DNA of 64,000 nt from Hymenobacter telluris. Its GTDB lineage: Bacteria; Bacteroidota; Bacteroidia; Cytophagales; Hymenobacteraceae. The stretch covers positions 62,001-126,000 of the forward strand of contig NZ_JAFLQZ010000008.1 of the NCBI RefSeq assembly GCF_017313265.1, written 5' to 3'. The stretch's first letter is position 1, and each line of letters begins with the position of its first letter. The position numbers were made by a program, and so were the translations under genes. A model generated the notes under the pieces. That model saw only the letters and a program-made list of their open reading frames with translations, did no database searches and had not been told where the DNA came from. Shown one piece after another: positions 7,856-16,578 of the stretch.

Positions 7856-9214
7856 ATGACGCGTTTGTTGCTGCTCGGAGCCGGCCGTTCCTCTTCCTCC
7901 CTCATTCAGTATTTGCTGCGTCATGCGGCTACCGAAAGCTGGTTTCTGACCGTGGCCGACGTGGCCCCGGCCCATCTGGTGCCCGTGCTGGCCGCCCACA
8001 CCGAGTACGCCCGCGCGGTACCTTTCAATATTCAGGAGGAAGCGCGGCTCGATGAGCTAGTGCGCGACGCGGACATTGTGGTATCAATGCTGCCGGCCCT
8101 GTTTCATGGGGTGGTGGCGCGGGCTTGCGTGCAGCATCGGCGGCACTTGGTAACGGCCAGCTACGTGAGTGAGGAAATCAGGGCCTTGCACGACGAAGCG
8201 CAGGCGGCGGGCAGCCTGATTTTGATGGAGTGCGGGCTTGACCCCGGCCTCGACCACATGTCGGCCATGGCGGTGATTGAAGACGTTCGGGCGCGGGGTG
8301 GGCAAATTACCTCGTTTCACTCGTACTGCGGCGGCTTGCTGGCACCCGGCTCGGAAGGCGACAATCCGTGGCAGTACAAATTCACCTGGAACCCGCGCAA
8401 CGTGGTGCTGGCGGGCCAGGGTACGGCCAAATACCTGGAAAACGGCCACCCGCGCCTGATACCGTACCAGCGCCTGTTTGCGGCAGCTACCCCGTTGGAA
8501 GTACCCGGCTACGGGGCGTTTGAGGGCTACGCCAACCGGGATTCGCTCAGCTACCGGGCACCTTATGGCCTGCAGGATATTCCTACCATCTTGCGCGGCA
8601 CCCTGCGCCGGCCCGGCTACTGCGCCGCCTGGCACGCGCTGGTGCGCCTCGGCCTCACCGACGACTCTGGCCGGCTGGGCAATGCCGCTACCATGACGTG
8701 GCGGGAGCTGGTGGAAGCGTATTTGCCGGTTTCGGTGCCCCGCAAAGCCACTGCCACCGAACTGGCCATGCACTGCGCCGATTACCTCGGCTTACCCTTT
8801 GCTGGCCCCGAAATGCAGCGGCTACAATGGCTGGGCCTGTTCACCGATAAAGCCGTAGGCTTAGCCGATGCAACTCCCGCGCAGCTCTTGGAGCACTTGC
8901 TAACGGAAAAGTGGCAGCTGCAACCCCACGACCACGACATGATTGTGATGCAGCACCTTTTCGGGTTCGAGCTAAACGGGCAGCACCACCGCCGCACGTC
9001 TTCGCTGGTAGTGCTCGGCGACGATGCCACGCATACCGCCATGGCCAAAACTGTGGGCTTACCCGTGGCCATAGCCGTACGGCGGCTGGCGCGCGGCAAA
9101 ATCGGGCAGCGCGGCGTAGTCATTCCCACGCAAGTAGAGCTGTACGAACCGATTTTAACCGAGCTGGCAGCGGATTACGGCATCCGGTTCGTGGAAGAGG
9201 AAACAGCTGGATAA
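7856..9214 (+). CDS. Saccharopine dehydrogenase-like protein
   Basis: 452 residues with an N-terminal Rossmann fold (GAGRSSSS at residues 8-15) and an aspartate after strand 2 (ADVAPAH). A typical saccharopine-dehydrogenase C-terminal domain includes ECGLDPGLDHM, and 'HSYCGGLLAPGSEGDNPWQYKFTW' corresponds to the substrate-site region. Saccharopine reductases act in lysine metabolism. Members in Bacteroidota are usually annotated only at family level, and a role in lysine degradation is an inference. Encoded alone, upstream of an ABC transporter. Confidence 0.8.
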   Translation: MTRLLLLGAGRSSSSLIQYLLRHAATESWFLTVADVAPAHLVPVLAAHTEYARAVPFNIQEEARLDELVRDADIVVSMLPALFHGVVARACVQHRRHLVTASYVSEEIRALHDEAQAAGSLILMECGLDPGLDHMSAMAVIEDVRARGGQITSFHSYCGGLLAPGSEGDNPWQYKFTWNPRNVVLAGQGTAKYLENGHPRLIPYQRLFAAATPLEVPGYGAFEGYANRDSLSYRAPYGLQDIPTILRGTLRRPGYCAAWHALVRLGLTDDSGRLGNAATMTWRELVEAYLPVSVPRKATATELAMHCADYLGLPFAGPEMQRLQWLGLFTDKAVGLADATPAQLLEHLLTEKWQLQPHDHDMIVMQHLFGFELNGQHHRRTSSLVVLGDDATHTAMAKTVGLPVAIAVRRLARGKIGQRGVVIPTQVELYEPILTELAADYGIRFVEEETAG

Positions 9215-9297
9215 TGAGGTTGAGCTTTTTGTGCCAAAAAGGCAAGTTTACTTGTGCTGCGGCGTTGCCTGTGTTATTCCATGCTAACTAGTTTCAG

Positions 9298-10239
9298 GTG
9301 AAAGCCTATTTTCTGCTCCGATGGCGTGTGCTGAGCCGGCAGTTGGTTGAGCTGGGCTGGTGGCGGCCGTTGCTACTAGCCCCGGTGCTGATAGCCGCAG
9401 CCGGCAATGCCTTGGTTGTGTTGTCGCGCCACCCAACTGCTTGCTGGTTGCTGCCACCACTGCTGTTCTTGCTAACAACAAGCCAGCACCGCCGCCGCGC
9501 CGATTTAGAGTTTCTGCACCTTGCCGCACCTGATTTCCGTAAGTGGGTGGCCGCTGAATATGCCTTTTGGACCGTGCCAGTGATGCTTGTGCTGCTTGGC
9601 TTCGGGCAGTTTGGAGCCGCAGCCCTAGCTATAGCCCTGGTGCCACTGGCCGCCTGGTTACCACCGGCCCGCGCCCGCACCAGCACCCGACATCGGCGCA
9701 GCGTATTTCGCAGCGAAGCTTTCGAGTGGGTGAGTGGCTTTCGGCAAACGAAGGCTGGCTGGGTATGGGGCGGGTTGCTGCTAACAGCCTGTTGGTGGCA
9801 TCAATATCCGTTGGCGCCAGCACTGGCCCTGGGCGCATGGGTACTGACTCTGAGTGCCCTATACGCCACCCCCGAGCCCTGGACAATGCTACTGCCCGCC
9901 CTGCGCCAGCCCGGCGCCTGGCTTCGGCGGCGCGTGGGGTTGGGGCTATTGTACTTCGTGCTGACGGCCGCGCCGTTTGCCTGGCTGATGGGCGCAGCCT
10001 CGGCAGGCTGGGGTGGGGCCGTAGCACTGCTGTGGGGCGTGGCAGTCTTGATAATGGTGGTGCTGACCCGCTATGCTTTCTACCCGCATGCCTTATTGGT
10101 ACGCTTAACCCAGGGGGCAGTGGTGGCGGTGGCTTGCCTACTTTTTGGACATCCGGTGTATCCGGTGTTGCTGTTGGTGGCCTTTTTCGGGTTGATCTGG
10201 AAAAGCCGTCGGCAACTAGCGGTGTTTCGTCATGATTGA
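9298..10239 (+). CDS. Polytopic membrane protein, ABC transporter permease partner
   Basis: 313 residues starting at GTG 9298. It has about eight hydrophobic segments (residues about 20-38, 44-60, 85-120, 155-190, 215-250, 255-300) separated by Arg-rich cytoplasmic loops, and no periplasmic domain. I do not recognise a family by sequence. Its last 8 nt overlap the start of an ABC ATPase (ATGATTGA), so it is very likely the membrane subunit of that transporter. Substrate unknown. Confidence 0.7.
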   Translation: MKAYFLLRWRVLSRQLVELGWWRPLLLAPVLIAAAGNALVVLSRHPTACWLLPPLLFLLTTSQHRRRADLEFLHLAAPDFRKWVAAEYAFWTVPVMLVLLGFGQFGAAALAIALVPLAAWLPPARARTSTRHRRSVFRSEAFEWVSGFRQTKAGWVWGGLLLTACWWHQYPLAPALALGAWVLTLSALYATPEPWTMLLPALRQPGAWLRRRVGLGLLYFVLTAAPFAWLMGAASAGWGGAVALLWGVAVLIMVVLTRYAFYPHALLVRLTQGAVVAVACLLFGHPVYPVLLLVAFFGLIWKSRRQLAVFRHD

Positions 10240-10933
10240 GATAGTAGGGCTTTCCAAGCAGTTTGGGGCGCAGCAGGTGCTGCGCGACGTGAGCCTGACG
10301 TTGCGGCCGGGCACGCTGCACGGCCTAGTAGGAGCCAACGGCGCCGGCAAAACCACGCTGCTCCATTGCCTCTACGGCCTGCACGCCGACTACCAGGGTA
10401 CTGTGCGTGAAACCACCGGCCTGCCCATCCGGCCCAGTACCGGCCTGCTGCCTTACGAGCCGTACTTCTACCCCCGCCTCACCGGCCGCGAGTACCTGGA
10501 GTTTACGCTGCAGGCCCGGGGCCGCGCCGTGGTAGATTTCGAGCCGTGGAACCAGCTGCTGGAGTTGCCCCTCGACCAGTACGCCGAGGAATATTCAGCG
10601 GGTATGAAGAAGAAACTGGCATTGCTGGCGCTGCTAGTACAGCCCTTCCGCTACCTGATTCTCGATGAGCCTTTCAATGGTCTCGACCTGAATACCAATC
10701 TGCTGCTGATGGAAATCCTGCGTCGGTTGCGCCAACAAGGCACTGGTATTTTGCTCACGTCGCACTTGTTAGGCTCCCTCACTGAGCTGTGCGATGAACT
10801 CACCGTGCTAGCCGACCACACCGTACGCCGCCGCTACTTAGCTCACGAGTTCAGCCAGGTTCAACCCGATTTGCTCGATGGTTTTTACCAAGACAAGCTA
10901 GCCCAAGTCCGGAAGCTGCTGCCGGAAACGTGA
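10232..10933 (+). CDS. ABC transporter ATP-binding protein
   Basis: A 233-residue ATPase: Walker A GANGAGKTT (residues about 34-42), Walker B LILDEPFNGLD, and switch His in 'LLTSHLLGSL'. The signature motif is degenerate, YSAGMKKK in place of LSGGQ, as in many single-domain ABC-2 type ATPases (NatA/CcmA-like). Translation overlaps the permease gene by 8 nt. Likely exports a small molecule or lipid; nothing in the sequence defines it. Confidence 0.88.
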   Translation: MIEIVGLSKQFGAQQVLRDVSLTLRPGTLHGLVGANGAGKTTLLHCLYGLHADYQGTVRETTGLPIRPSTGLLPYEPYFYPRLTGREYLEFTLQARGRAVVDFEPWNQLLELPLDQYAEEYSAGMKKKLALLALLVQPFRYLILDEPFNGLDLNTNLLLMEILRRLRQQGTGILLTSHLLGSLTELCDELTVLADHTVRRRYLAHEFSQVQPDLLDGFYQDKLAQVRKLLPET

Positions 10934-10962
10934 GAAACGGTGCGTGTTTCACCGCCAGAATA

Positions 10963-11679
10963 TTAAAGAGCCAAGTAAAACGGCCCCAACAGTGCCCGAA
11001 ATTCCAGTGAATACTCGTCGTTTTCCGTCACCAACAGTTCCTGAGTTTGCACGGGCACTGGGGTCCGGCTGAAGGCGGTAATGTGGCGTAACGGCTTACT
11101 ACCAACCCGATGCCGCAATACCAGCCGCGTAGCCGGAAACAAGCCGCATTGGGTTGCGTCCCGCTCGAAATGCTGCATTTCTGGTGGCGGGAGTAACACC
11201 GTAAGTCGTCCTTGCGCGGTCAGAAATGCAGCTGCGAACTGCGTCAGCTCTGAGAAAGACAGCGTATCGGGGGCGGTATGACGGGCGGTAGCGCGGCGGC
11301 CATCGGGTGAGCGCAGGGAGTGGCGGAAGAACGGCGGATTACACAGGATATGGTCGAACGGCGCGGGCTGGGTGGCTGCAAAGTCGGCCAGGGGCTGGGC
11401 GTGCAGCGTGAGGCGCGCCGCCCACGGACTGGCCTGGAAGTTTTCAGCGGCCTGGGTGGCGGCGGCGGGGTCCAGTTCCACGGCTTCGATATAAGCGGTG
11501 GTGCTTCGTTGGGTGGCCATCAGGGCTAGCAGGCCGGTTCCCGTACCTATATCCAGCACGCGCTGCGCTTGTGCTATGTCGGCTACGGCGCCCAGCACGC
11601 AGGCATCGGTACTTACCTTCATGGCGCACTCGCCTTGCTCGATGCGGAACTGTTTGAACTGAAAATATGAGTTGGCCAC
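10963..11679 (-). CDS. trmN6: tRNA1(Val) (adenine(37)-N6)-methyltransferase TrmN6
   Basis: 238 residues. N-terminal 'FKFKQF..QG.CAMKVSTDACVLGA' is the YfiC/TrmN6 start. SAM motif 'VLDIGTGTGLLALM' follows, and the N6-adenine methylase motif NPPF is at residues 114-117. The enzyme modifies A37 of tRNA-Val. It is convergent with the upstream ABC genes; only a 29-nt spacer with an imperfect hairpin separates them. Confidence 0.85.
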   Translation of the reverse strand: MANSYFQFKQFRIEQGECAMKVSTDACVLGAVADIAQAQRVLDIGTGTGLLALMATQRSTTAYIEAVELDPAAATQAAENFQASPWAARLTLHAQPLADFAATQPAPFDHILCNPPFFRHSLRSPDGRRATARHTAPDTLSFSELTQFAAAFLTAQGRLTVLLPPPEMQHFERDATQCGLFPATRLVLRHRVGSKPLRHITAFSRTPVPVQTQELLVTENDEYSLEFRALLGPFYLAL

Positions 11680-11771
11680 GGCAGCAAAAGGAGTGATGAT
11701 TGGTGTTCCGGCAGTGCAAGTTGCACCAGTAGAACCTCAAACGTATCAACGCGCCAGCTCACTGTTTCCTT

Positions 11772-14225
11772 CTACTGCCCGGCAGCGCGGCGCTTCTCCT
11801 CCTCGGCCCCCGTGGACCGCTTGCGGGCCGGCGTTACTTCGTTGCTTCCAAAACGGTAGCTGAACGCTACGGTGGCCACGCGGGTGTCCTGGCTGATTCG
11901 CTGGCTGGCCGTAAGCACATTATACCGGAATGCTGAGCGTACCGGGGCGGTGTAAAAAAGGTCGGTTCCATTGAGGCGTAGGGTACCGCGGCCCGCCAGC
12001 AAACTTTTCTGAACGCCCACCGCCACTTGCCCAAAAGAGCGCAGTATCTCAAAGCCGTACTGCTCCCGCGAATGGTAAGTGCCGCTTACATCCACCGTCC
12101 ACCCTTTGCCCAGCGTAAAGGCATTGTTGGTACTTAGTACCGCGCCTAGCTGGCCGGGCAACGTGGTAGAGCCACCATAGCTGCCATTGAAATTAATGTA
12201 GAACAACTCGGCATCGGCGTGGAGTTGCCACCATTTGGTGAGAGCCAGGGGCGCCGTTAGGGTGAAGGCGTAGTAGTGCTGGTTTTCCAGGTTGGTATCC
12301 GTAGACCGCACCAGCGTGTCGTTTTCAAGCGCGTACACCGCCAAAATTGGCCGACTGGTATAGGCGTAGCTTACGCTGGTAGTGAGCTTGCCGAGTGTGT
12401 GGGTCAACTCGCCTTTGTAGCTGGTTTGGGGTTGCAGGTACGGGTTGCCGGCTCGGTAGGAAGTGGGGTCAACGTAAAAGCGAAAGGGGTTGAGCTGATT
12501 GTAGGTGGGCCGGTCGAGGCGGCGGCTCAGCGAAAAGCCGATTTCGTGCGTTTCAGAAATAACGCGCCGTACACTCAGGTTGGGGAACAATTGCAGGTAA
12601 TGCCGCTCGATGTTGCCGTTGCTGTTGGTTTGCCGCACAGCAGTATTGGTTTGCTCTGCGCGTAGCCCGGCCGTAACCGTCAGCTTAGGCTGAGTCCGGC
12701 TCACGCTAAAATACCCCGCGTTGATATTCTCCTGGTACCGAAACCCATTGGATTGGTTGACGTCCAAGGTGGTGATGTCCGCAATAGTGTTGTAAAACAG
12801 CACGTCGTTGTTGGAGCGGACCCAGCTGGTTTTCAGGCCGGCCTCTAGGCGTACCCCATCTGGCAACGGCCGCACGTAGTCGGTTTTCACCGACTGAATG
12901 GTAAGGCTGCCGTCCTGCGAGCTGGTAAGCAGGCGGGGCGCACGCCCCGGAAAAAGGTAATTGGTGGTTAAAGACAGGTCCCGATCGGTGCCGTAGCGCG
13001 CCACATCGGCATCAGCTGTCAGCTCAGCCGTGCGGCCCGAATCCAGCGGGAACGTGCGGCGAAACGTCAGATTGCCAGCTACGTTGGGCGTGCGGAGCAG
13101 GCTTTCGTTGCGAGAAACAAAGCCGAGGGTAGGCTGATTGGCACTGTCGAAGAACGTGGATGAATTGTTGCCCTCTACTGGCAGCCGGCTACCCAAGCCA
13201 CTCAGCATGACCCCCAGCGTGGTGCGCGGGCTGGCCGTATAGTCGATACCGGTCTTCCAGGTGTGCGACTGCAAGTCAACGCGCCGGGCGTTGTACTGAG
13301 TGCTGCTAGAAATCAAGCGGGCGTCGCGGAGGTAGTTTCGGCTGAAAGCTAAGTTCTGGAAGCCGTTGCGGTTGGTGTAGGAGTAGGAGCCGTAGAAGTT
13401 GAAGGCGCGGTTGCGGTGGTTCAACGACAAGCCGGCATTGAGCTTGCCATACCGGCCGCGGCCATAGCTGATATTAGTGGTGCCGTTGGTGCCCAGGCGC
13501 TGGTCTTTCTTGAGGTTGATGGCAATGATACCGGCCCCACCCTGCGCATCATACTTGGCGGGCGGGCTAGTAATCAGCTCGATAGTTTGCACCTGTTCGG
13601 CCGGTAACGAGCGAAGCAGAGCCGCCAGTTCCACGCCGGTAACGGGTACCCGCTTGCCATCTAGTAGCACCAGCACGCCCTCTTTACCGCGCAGCGCTAG
13701 GTTATCATTAATGCCCACGGTTACGCCAGGAGCCCGGCTGAGCACGTCCAGCGCGGTATTGCCGCTGGCCAGGCTGCTGTTTTCCACGTTCACAATGGTG
13801 CGGTCGGGAAGCCGCTCAAACAAAGGTTTCTGAGCCGTTACGGTCACACCTTTAAGCTGTACGGCACTTGGCACCAGCACAACCGTAAGTGGCGGAACGG
13901 TCGCCGTGGAAACCTCTACCGGCCCCGCCCAAGCGCGCGCATAACCCAACTGCACCACCGACACCAGATAGCGTCCGGATTGTGTAGTAAGTAAGCTAAA
14001 ACGACCATCGGCGCCGCTAAATTCGGTTTTAACGGCCACCGAATCGGTGGCGCGGTGCAGCGTAACAGTGGCCGCTTCTATGGCCGCGCCACCCTGAGCA
14101 CTCACCATGCCGCTGACAGGCGCCAGGCTTTGGGCCGCCAGCGGAAATACGGGTAGCAGCAACGTAGGCAACAAACATACAAACCAACCTGCAGGCTGGG
14201 CAAAGGCAAAAGGCATGGGCACCAT
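11772..14225 (-). CDS. Outer-membrane beta-barrel receptor with carboxypeptidase-regulatory-like domain
   Basis: About 817 residues if started at ATG 14225 (MVPMPFAF, then a signal peptide ending AAQS; ATG 14216 is an alternative, and the longer frame adds a non-hydrophobic leader). An N-terminal Ig-like CarboxypepD_reg domain (SGMVSAQGGAAIEAATV) is followed by a plug-like domain ('ALDVLSRAPGVTV..LRGKEGVLVLLDGKRV', 'IELITSPPAKYDAQGGAGIIAINLKK') and a barrel of the OMP_b-brl_3 type with 'RRLDRPTYNQLNPFRFYVDPTSYRAGNPYLQPQ'. Such TonB-receptor-like proteins import or surface-expose unknown ligands. It is not next to a SusD gene. Confidence 0.85.
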   Translation of the reverse strand: MVPMPFAFAQPAGWFVCLLPTLLLPVFPLAAQSLAPVSGMVSAQGGAAIEAATVTLHRATDSVAVKTEFSGADGRFSLLTTQSGRYLVSVVQLGYARAWAGPVEVSTATVPPLTVVLVPSAVQLKGVTVTAQKPLFERLPDRTIVNVENSSLASGNTALDVLSRAPGVTVGINDNLALRGKEGVLVLLDGKRVPVTGVELAALLRSLPAEQVQTIELITSPPAKYDAQGGAGIIAINLKKDQRLGTNGTTNISYGRGRYGKLNAGLSLNHRNRAFNFYGSYSYTNRNGFQNLAFSRNYLRDARLISSSTQYNARRVDLQSHTWKTGIDYTASPRTTLGVMLSGLGSRLPVEGNNSSTFFDSANQPTLGFVSRNESLLRTPNVAGNLTFRRTFPLDSGRTAELTADADVARYGTDRDLSLTTNYLFPGRAPRLLTSSQDGSLTIQSVKTDYVRPLPDGVRLEAGLKTSWVRSNNDVLFYNTIADITTLDVNQSNGFRYQENINAGYFSVSRTQPKLTVTAGLRAEQTNTAVRQTNSNGNIERHYLQLFPNLSVRRVISETHEIGFSLSRRLDRPTYNQLNPFRFYVDPTSYRAGNPYLQPQTSYKGELTHTLGKLTTSVSYAYTSRPILAVYALENDTLVRSTDTNLENQHYYAFTLTAPLALTKWWQLHADAELFYINFNGSYGGSTTLPGQLGAVLSTNNAFTLGKGWTVDVSGTYHSREQYGFEILRSFGQVAVGVQKSLLAGRGTLRLNGTDLFYTAPVRSAFRYNVLTASQRISQDTRVATVAFSYRFGSNEVTPARKRSTGAEEEKRRAAGQ

Positions 14226-14580
14226 CCGTAGAATGAAAAACCGGAGCGTGCAAAAGGTGTGGCACACGAAGCAAATAAGATAAAGGAGGTTGCTTCGTAG
14301 TAGGATATAGGAGAGCAGGTTACTTGTCCAACTTGTAGAATTCAGCTGATAAAACAGTTGGATAAGTGTAGGAAAGATAATGCATTTATTGCCCTAATTA
14401 ATGTACTGACAGGGATAATAGTTAGACGGGAAAATGCTGCTTCAACTAAGCTTTATGCAATAAATACAAAAAGCCCTGACTACAGACGGCCCTGAGTTTT
14501 TCAGGAATCCGCCTATAGTCAGGGTGTTACTGTGGCGCCAAGCCTACACAGCGCAGGCGCAGTATGCAGATCTTACAGAA
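14226..14580. other. Intergenic region with terminator, otherwise empty
   Basis: Between the outer-membrane receptor and the aminotransferase (both minus). AT-rich around 14330-14470, where the receptor promoter should lie. No exact TAnnTTTG was found on the minus strand. The aminotransferase terminator occupies 14468-14524. Confidence 0.4.
14468..14524 (-). terminator. Rho-independent terminator of the aminotransferase gene
   Basis: Read on the minus strand: an imperfect 16-bp stem (14509-14524 with 14474-14489), a 19-nt loop that itself contains a small CTGA/TCAG hairpin, and a T5 tail at 14472-14468. Confidence 0.7.
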
Positions 14581-15837
14581 TTACCGCAGACTTTCCAGGG
14601 CCGTTTTCAAGCGGGGTAAAGCTGCTTCAATGGAAGCCAGCGAAGCCCCGCCCACCGACATCCGGAACCAGGGGGCCGTATCGGAAGTGCCAAACGCGCT
14701 AAAAGGCACCAGTGCCAGCCGGGCTTCTTTGATGAGGTAGAACGTGAGGTCTTTGGTGGTGGCCAGCACCTCGCCGGCCGGGGTGGTCTTGCCCAGCACG
14801 TCGAGGCGGGCGGTGAGGTAGATAGCGCCCATCGGCACCATTGAATCGACGGGCAGGCCCTGGCTTTTCAACTCCTGCAACCCCTGGTGCAACGTATCAA
14901 GGCTGTGCTGAAGGCTGGCTTTGAAGTCGGCTGTGAAGCTGTCAACCAACTCGGTCTGGGGTAGATACTTGGCCGTAGCTACCTGCTCGGCCTTGGGGGC
15001 CCAGGCGCCCACGTGACCCAAAATCGACTTCATCTTGTCGATGACGGTGGCGGGGCCAAACGCGTAGCCCACACGCACCCCGGTGGCCGCCAGGCACTTC
15101 GAGATACCGTCGATGTAGATTACGTAGTCGCGCAGCTCGGGGCGCAGGTTTACGGGGTCGAAGTGCTGGGTTTCACCGAAGGTCAGCATCCAGTAAATCT
15201 GGTCGTAGAGCAAGTACAGTGGCTTTTCGCCGGGCTGGCGGCGCTGGTTTTCGGCCAGCACCAAGTCGCAGATTTCCAGCAGATTTTCCCGCGAAAACAC
15301 CGTGCCGGTAGGGTTGAGCGGGGAGCACAACGCCAGCAACGTAGCGCCGGGTAGGTGTGGGGCTAGCTCGGCGGCCGTGGGCATGAAGTTGTTTTCCGGC
15401 AACGTTTCCACCATCACCGCCTCGGCCCCCGAGAGGTGGCAGTAGTGGTTGTTGTTCCAGCTCGGCACCGGAAATACCACCCGGTCGCCGGGGTCGAGGA
15501 GGGCCAGGTAGGTGGCGTAGATGAGCGGGCGGGAGCCGCCAGCCACCAGCACGTCGTTGGGCGAGTACTCCAACCCCAGCCGCTGCTTGGTGAAGGCGGT
15601 GGCCGCTTCGCGCAAAGCAGCCATACCGTTGGCGGGCGGATAATTGGTGTTGCCGGCTTGGTAGGCGGCGGTAATTTCGGTTTGTAACGCGGTTGGAATG
15701 GGGAAGATGGTCGGGTCGAAGTCGCCGATGGTGAGGTTGCAAATCTGCTCCCCTTTCCGGATCATCTCGTTTACTTCATTGCCTATTTTGATGATTTCGG
15801 AGCCAATCAGGCTACCCGCCATTCGCGAAACTTGCAT
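14581..15837 (-). CDS. PLP-dependent class I/II aminotransferase
   Basis: 418 residues from ATG 15837. That start is preferred to the longer frame because an exact TATATTTG box (15860-15867) lies between the two starts. Fold-type I features: 'GGSRPLIYATYLALLDPGDRV', the PLP-pocket 'CSPLNPTG', 'LYDQIYW', Schiff-base Lys247 in DGISKCLAATGVR, and a C-terminal substrate-carboxylate Arg in 'WFRMSVG'. It belongs with aspartate/aromatic-type aminotransferases; the exact amino acid cannot be read from sequence. Confidence 0.85.
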   Translation of the reverse strand: MQVSRMAGSLIGSEIIKIGNEVNEMIRKGEQICNLTIGDFDPTIFPIPTALQTEITAAYQAGNTNYPPANGMAALREAATAFTKQRLGLEYSPNDVLVAGGSRPLIYATYLALLDPGDRVVFPVPSWNNNHYCHLSGAEAVMVETLPENNFMPTAAELAPHLPGATLLALCSPLNPTGTVFSRENLLEICDLVLAENQRRQPGEKPLYLLYDQIYWMLTFGETQHFDPVNLRPELRDYVIYIDGISKCLAATGVRVGYAFGPATVIDKMKSILGHVGAWAPKAEQVATAKYLPQTELVDSFTADFKASLQHSLDTLHQGLQELKSQGLPVDSMVPMGAIYLTARLDVLGKTTPAGEVLATTKDLTFYLIKEARLALVPFSAFGTSDTAPWFRMSVGGASLASIEAALPRLKTALESLR

Positions 15838-15859
15838 GAGGAAAGGTGTTTTGGTCGGC

Positions 15860-15867
15860 CAAATATA
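15860..15867 (-). promoter_or_regulatory. -7 box (TATATTTG) for the aminotransferase
   Basis: An exact TAnnTTTG on the minus strand, 22 nt upstream of ATG 15837. It decides the start codon, since the longer frame begins upstream of it. Confidence 0.55.
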
Positions 15868-15906
15868 GAGCCTGCCGGCCATTAGGGACGCAGGTGGGCC
15901 ACTGCT

Positions 15907-15983
15907 GTAGCGCGAAGCCTTTTGCTTCGCGCCTGAGGGCGCACTGATTCATTGACAGGCACGAAGCAAAGGCTTCGCGCTAC
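15907..15983. repeat. REP-like palindrome pair, family C (GTAG + CGCGAAGC hairpin)
   Basis: Two inverted copies of a REP-like unit: tetranucleotide GTAG (15907-15910), then CGCGAAGC, a short T-rich loop, and GCTTCGCG (to 15931). The mirror copy ends in CTAC at 15983, with one mismatch in its hairpin. The GTAG-plus-hairpin layout is that of REPs recognised by RAYT transposases. Other copies are at 37000 and 55387. Confidence 0.8.
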
Positions 15984-16042
15984 AAAGGACAACCGTACCA
16001 GGCTGCCATTTCGTAAACTTGCACCCGCAAAACTGCCACTTT

Positions 16043-16483
16043 ATGTCTGCTTCGCTGCTTGAGATTCAACTGCCCAACCTAGCCGCTTTGCCCGCTGCTG
16101 CCACCCAAGTACGCAACGTTATCCAACGCCAATCGGCCACTATTGTGTGCTTTGAAGGGGAGATGGGGGCGGGAAAAACCACGTTCATCAAGGCGCTGTG
16201 CGAAAGCCTGGGCGTACCCGCCGCCGATGTCAGCAGCCCCACCTTCGCCCTCGTCAATGAGTACCGCGACGCCCGCAACCAGCCCATCTACCACTTCGAC
16301 TTCTACCGCCTCGACAGTCCGGACGAAGCCGAACGGATTGGCGCGTTGGAGTACTTCGATTCTGGCTATCTTTGCCTGATAGAGTGGCCCAGCCGCATTG
16401 AGCCGCTCTTACCTTCCAACCGACTACTTATCCGGCTCACCGTTACTGGCGACGAGTCGAGGGAATTAAAAATTACGAATTAA
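16043..16483 (+). CDS. tsaE: tRNA threonylcarbamoyladenosine biosynthesis ATPase TsaE
   Basis: A 146-residue P-loop protein: Walker A GEMGAGKT at residues 39-46, 'VSSPTFALVNEY' and 'IYHFDFYRL' as in all TsaE, and 'CLIEWPSR'. It works with TsaB/TsaD to make t6A37 in tRNAs reading ANN codons. ATG 16043 is chosen because a near-consensus TAAACTTG box ends at 16021. The last few codons, including the TAA, lie inside the family B repeat, so the C-terminal ELKITN is partly repeat-encoded. Confidence 0.92.
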   Translation: MSASLLEIQLPNLAALPAAATQVRNVIQRQSATIVCFEGEMGAGKTTFIKALCESLGVPAADVSSPTFALVNEYRDARNQPIYHFDFYRLDSPDEAERIGALEYFDSGYLCLIEWPSRIEPLLPSNRLLIRLTVTGDESRELKITN

Positions 16484-16573
16484 GAATTCAGGATTGTTTG
16501 TGCCACCGCCCTTTCCAAGGTGTTCAGCAAACATCCGCCCCGATTTTTAATTTTTAATTCTCAATTTTTAATT
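16464..16573. repeat. Palindromic repeat, family B (AATTAAA-type 7-mer arms)
   Basis: The left arm 16464-16489 and right arm 16543-16573 are complementary runs of AATTAAA-like 7-mers, separated by about 53 nt. The left arm encodes the end of tsaE; the right arm ends 5 nt before the alanine dehydrogenase start codon. Copies are also at 31564 and 61414. Confidence 0.75.
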
Positions 16574-16578
16574 GAACA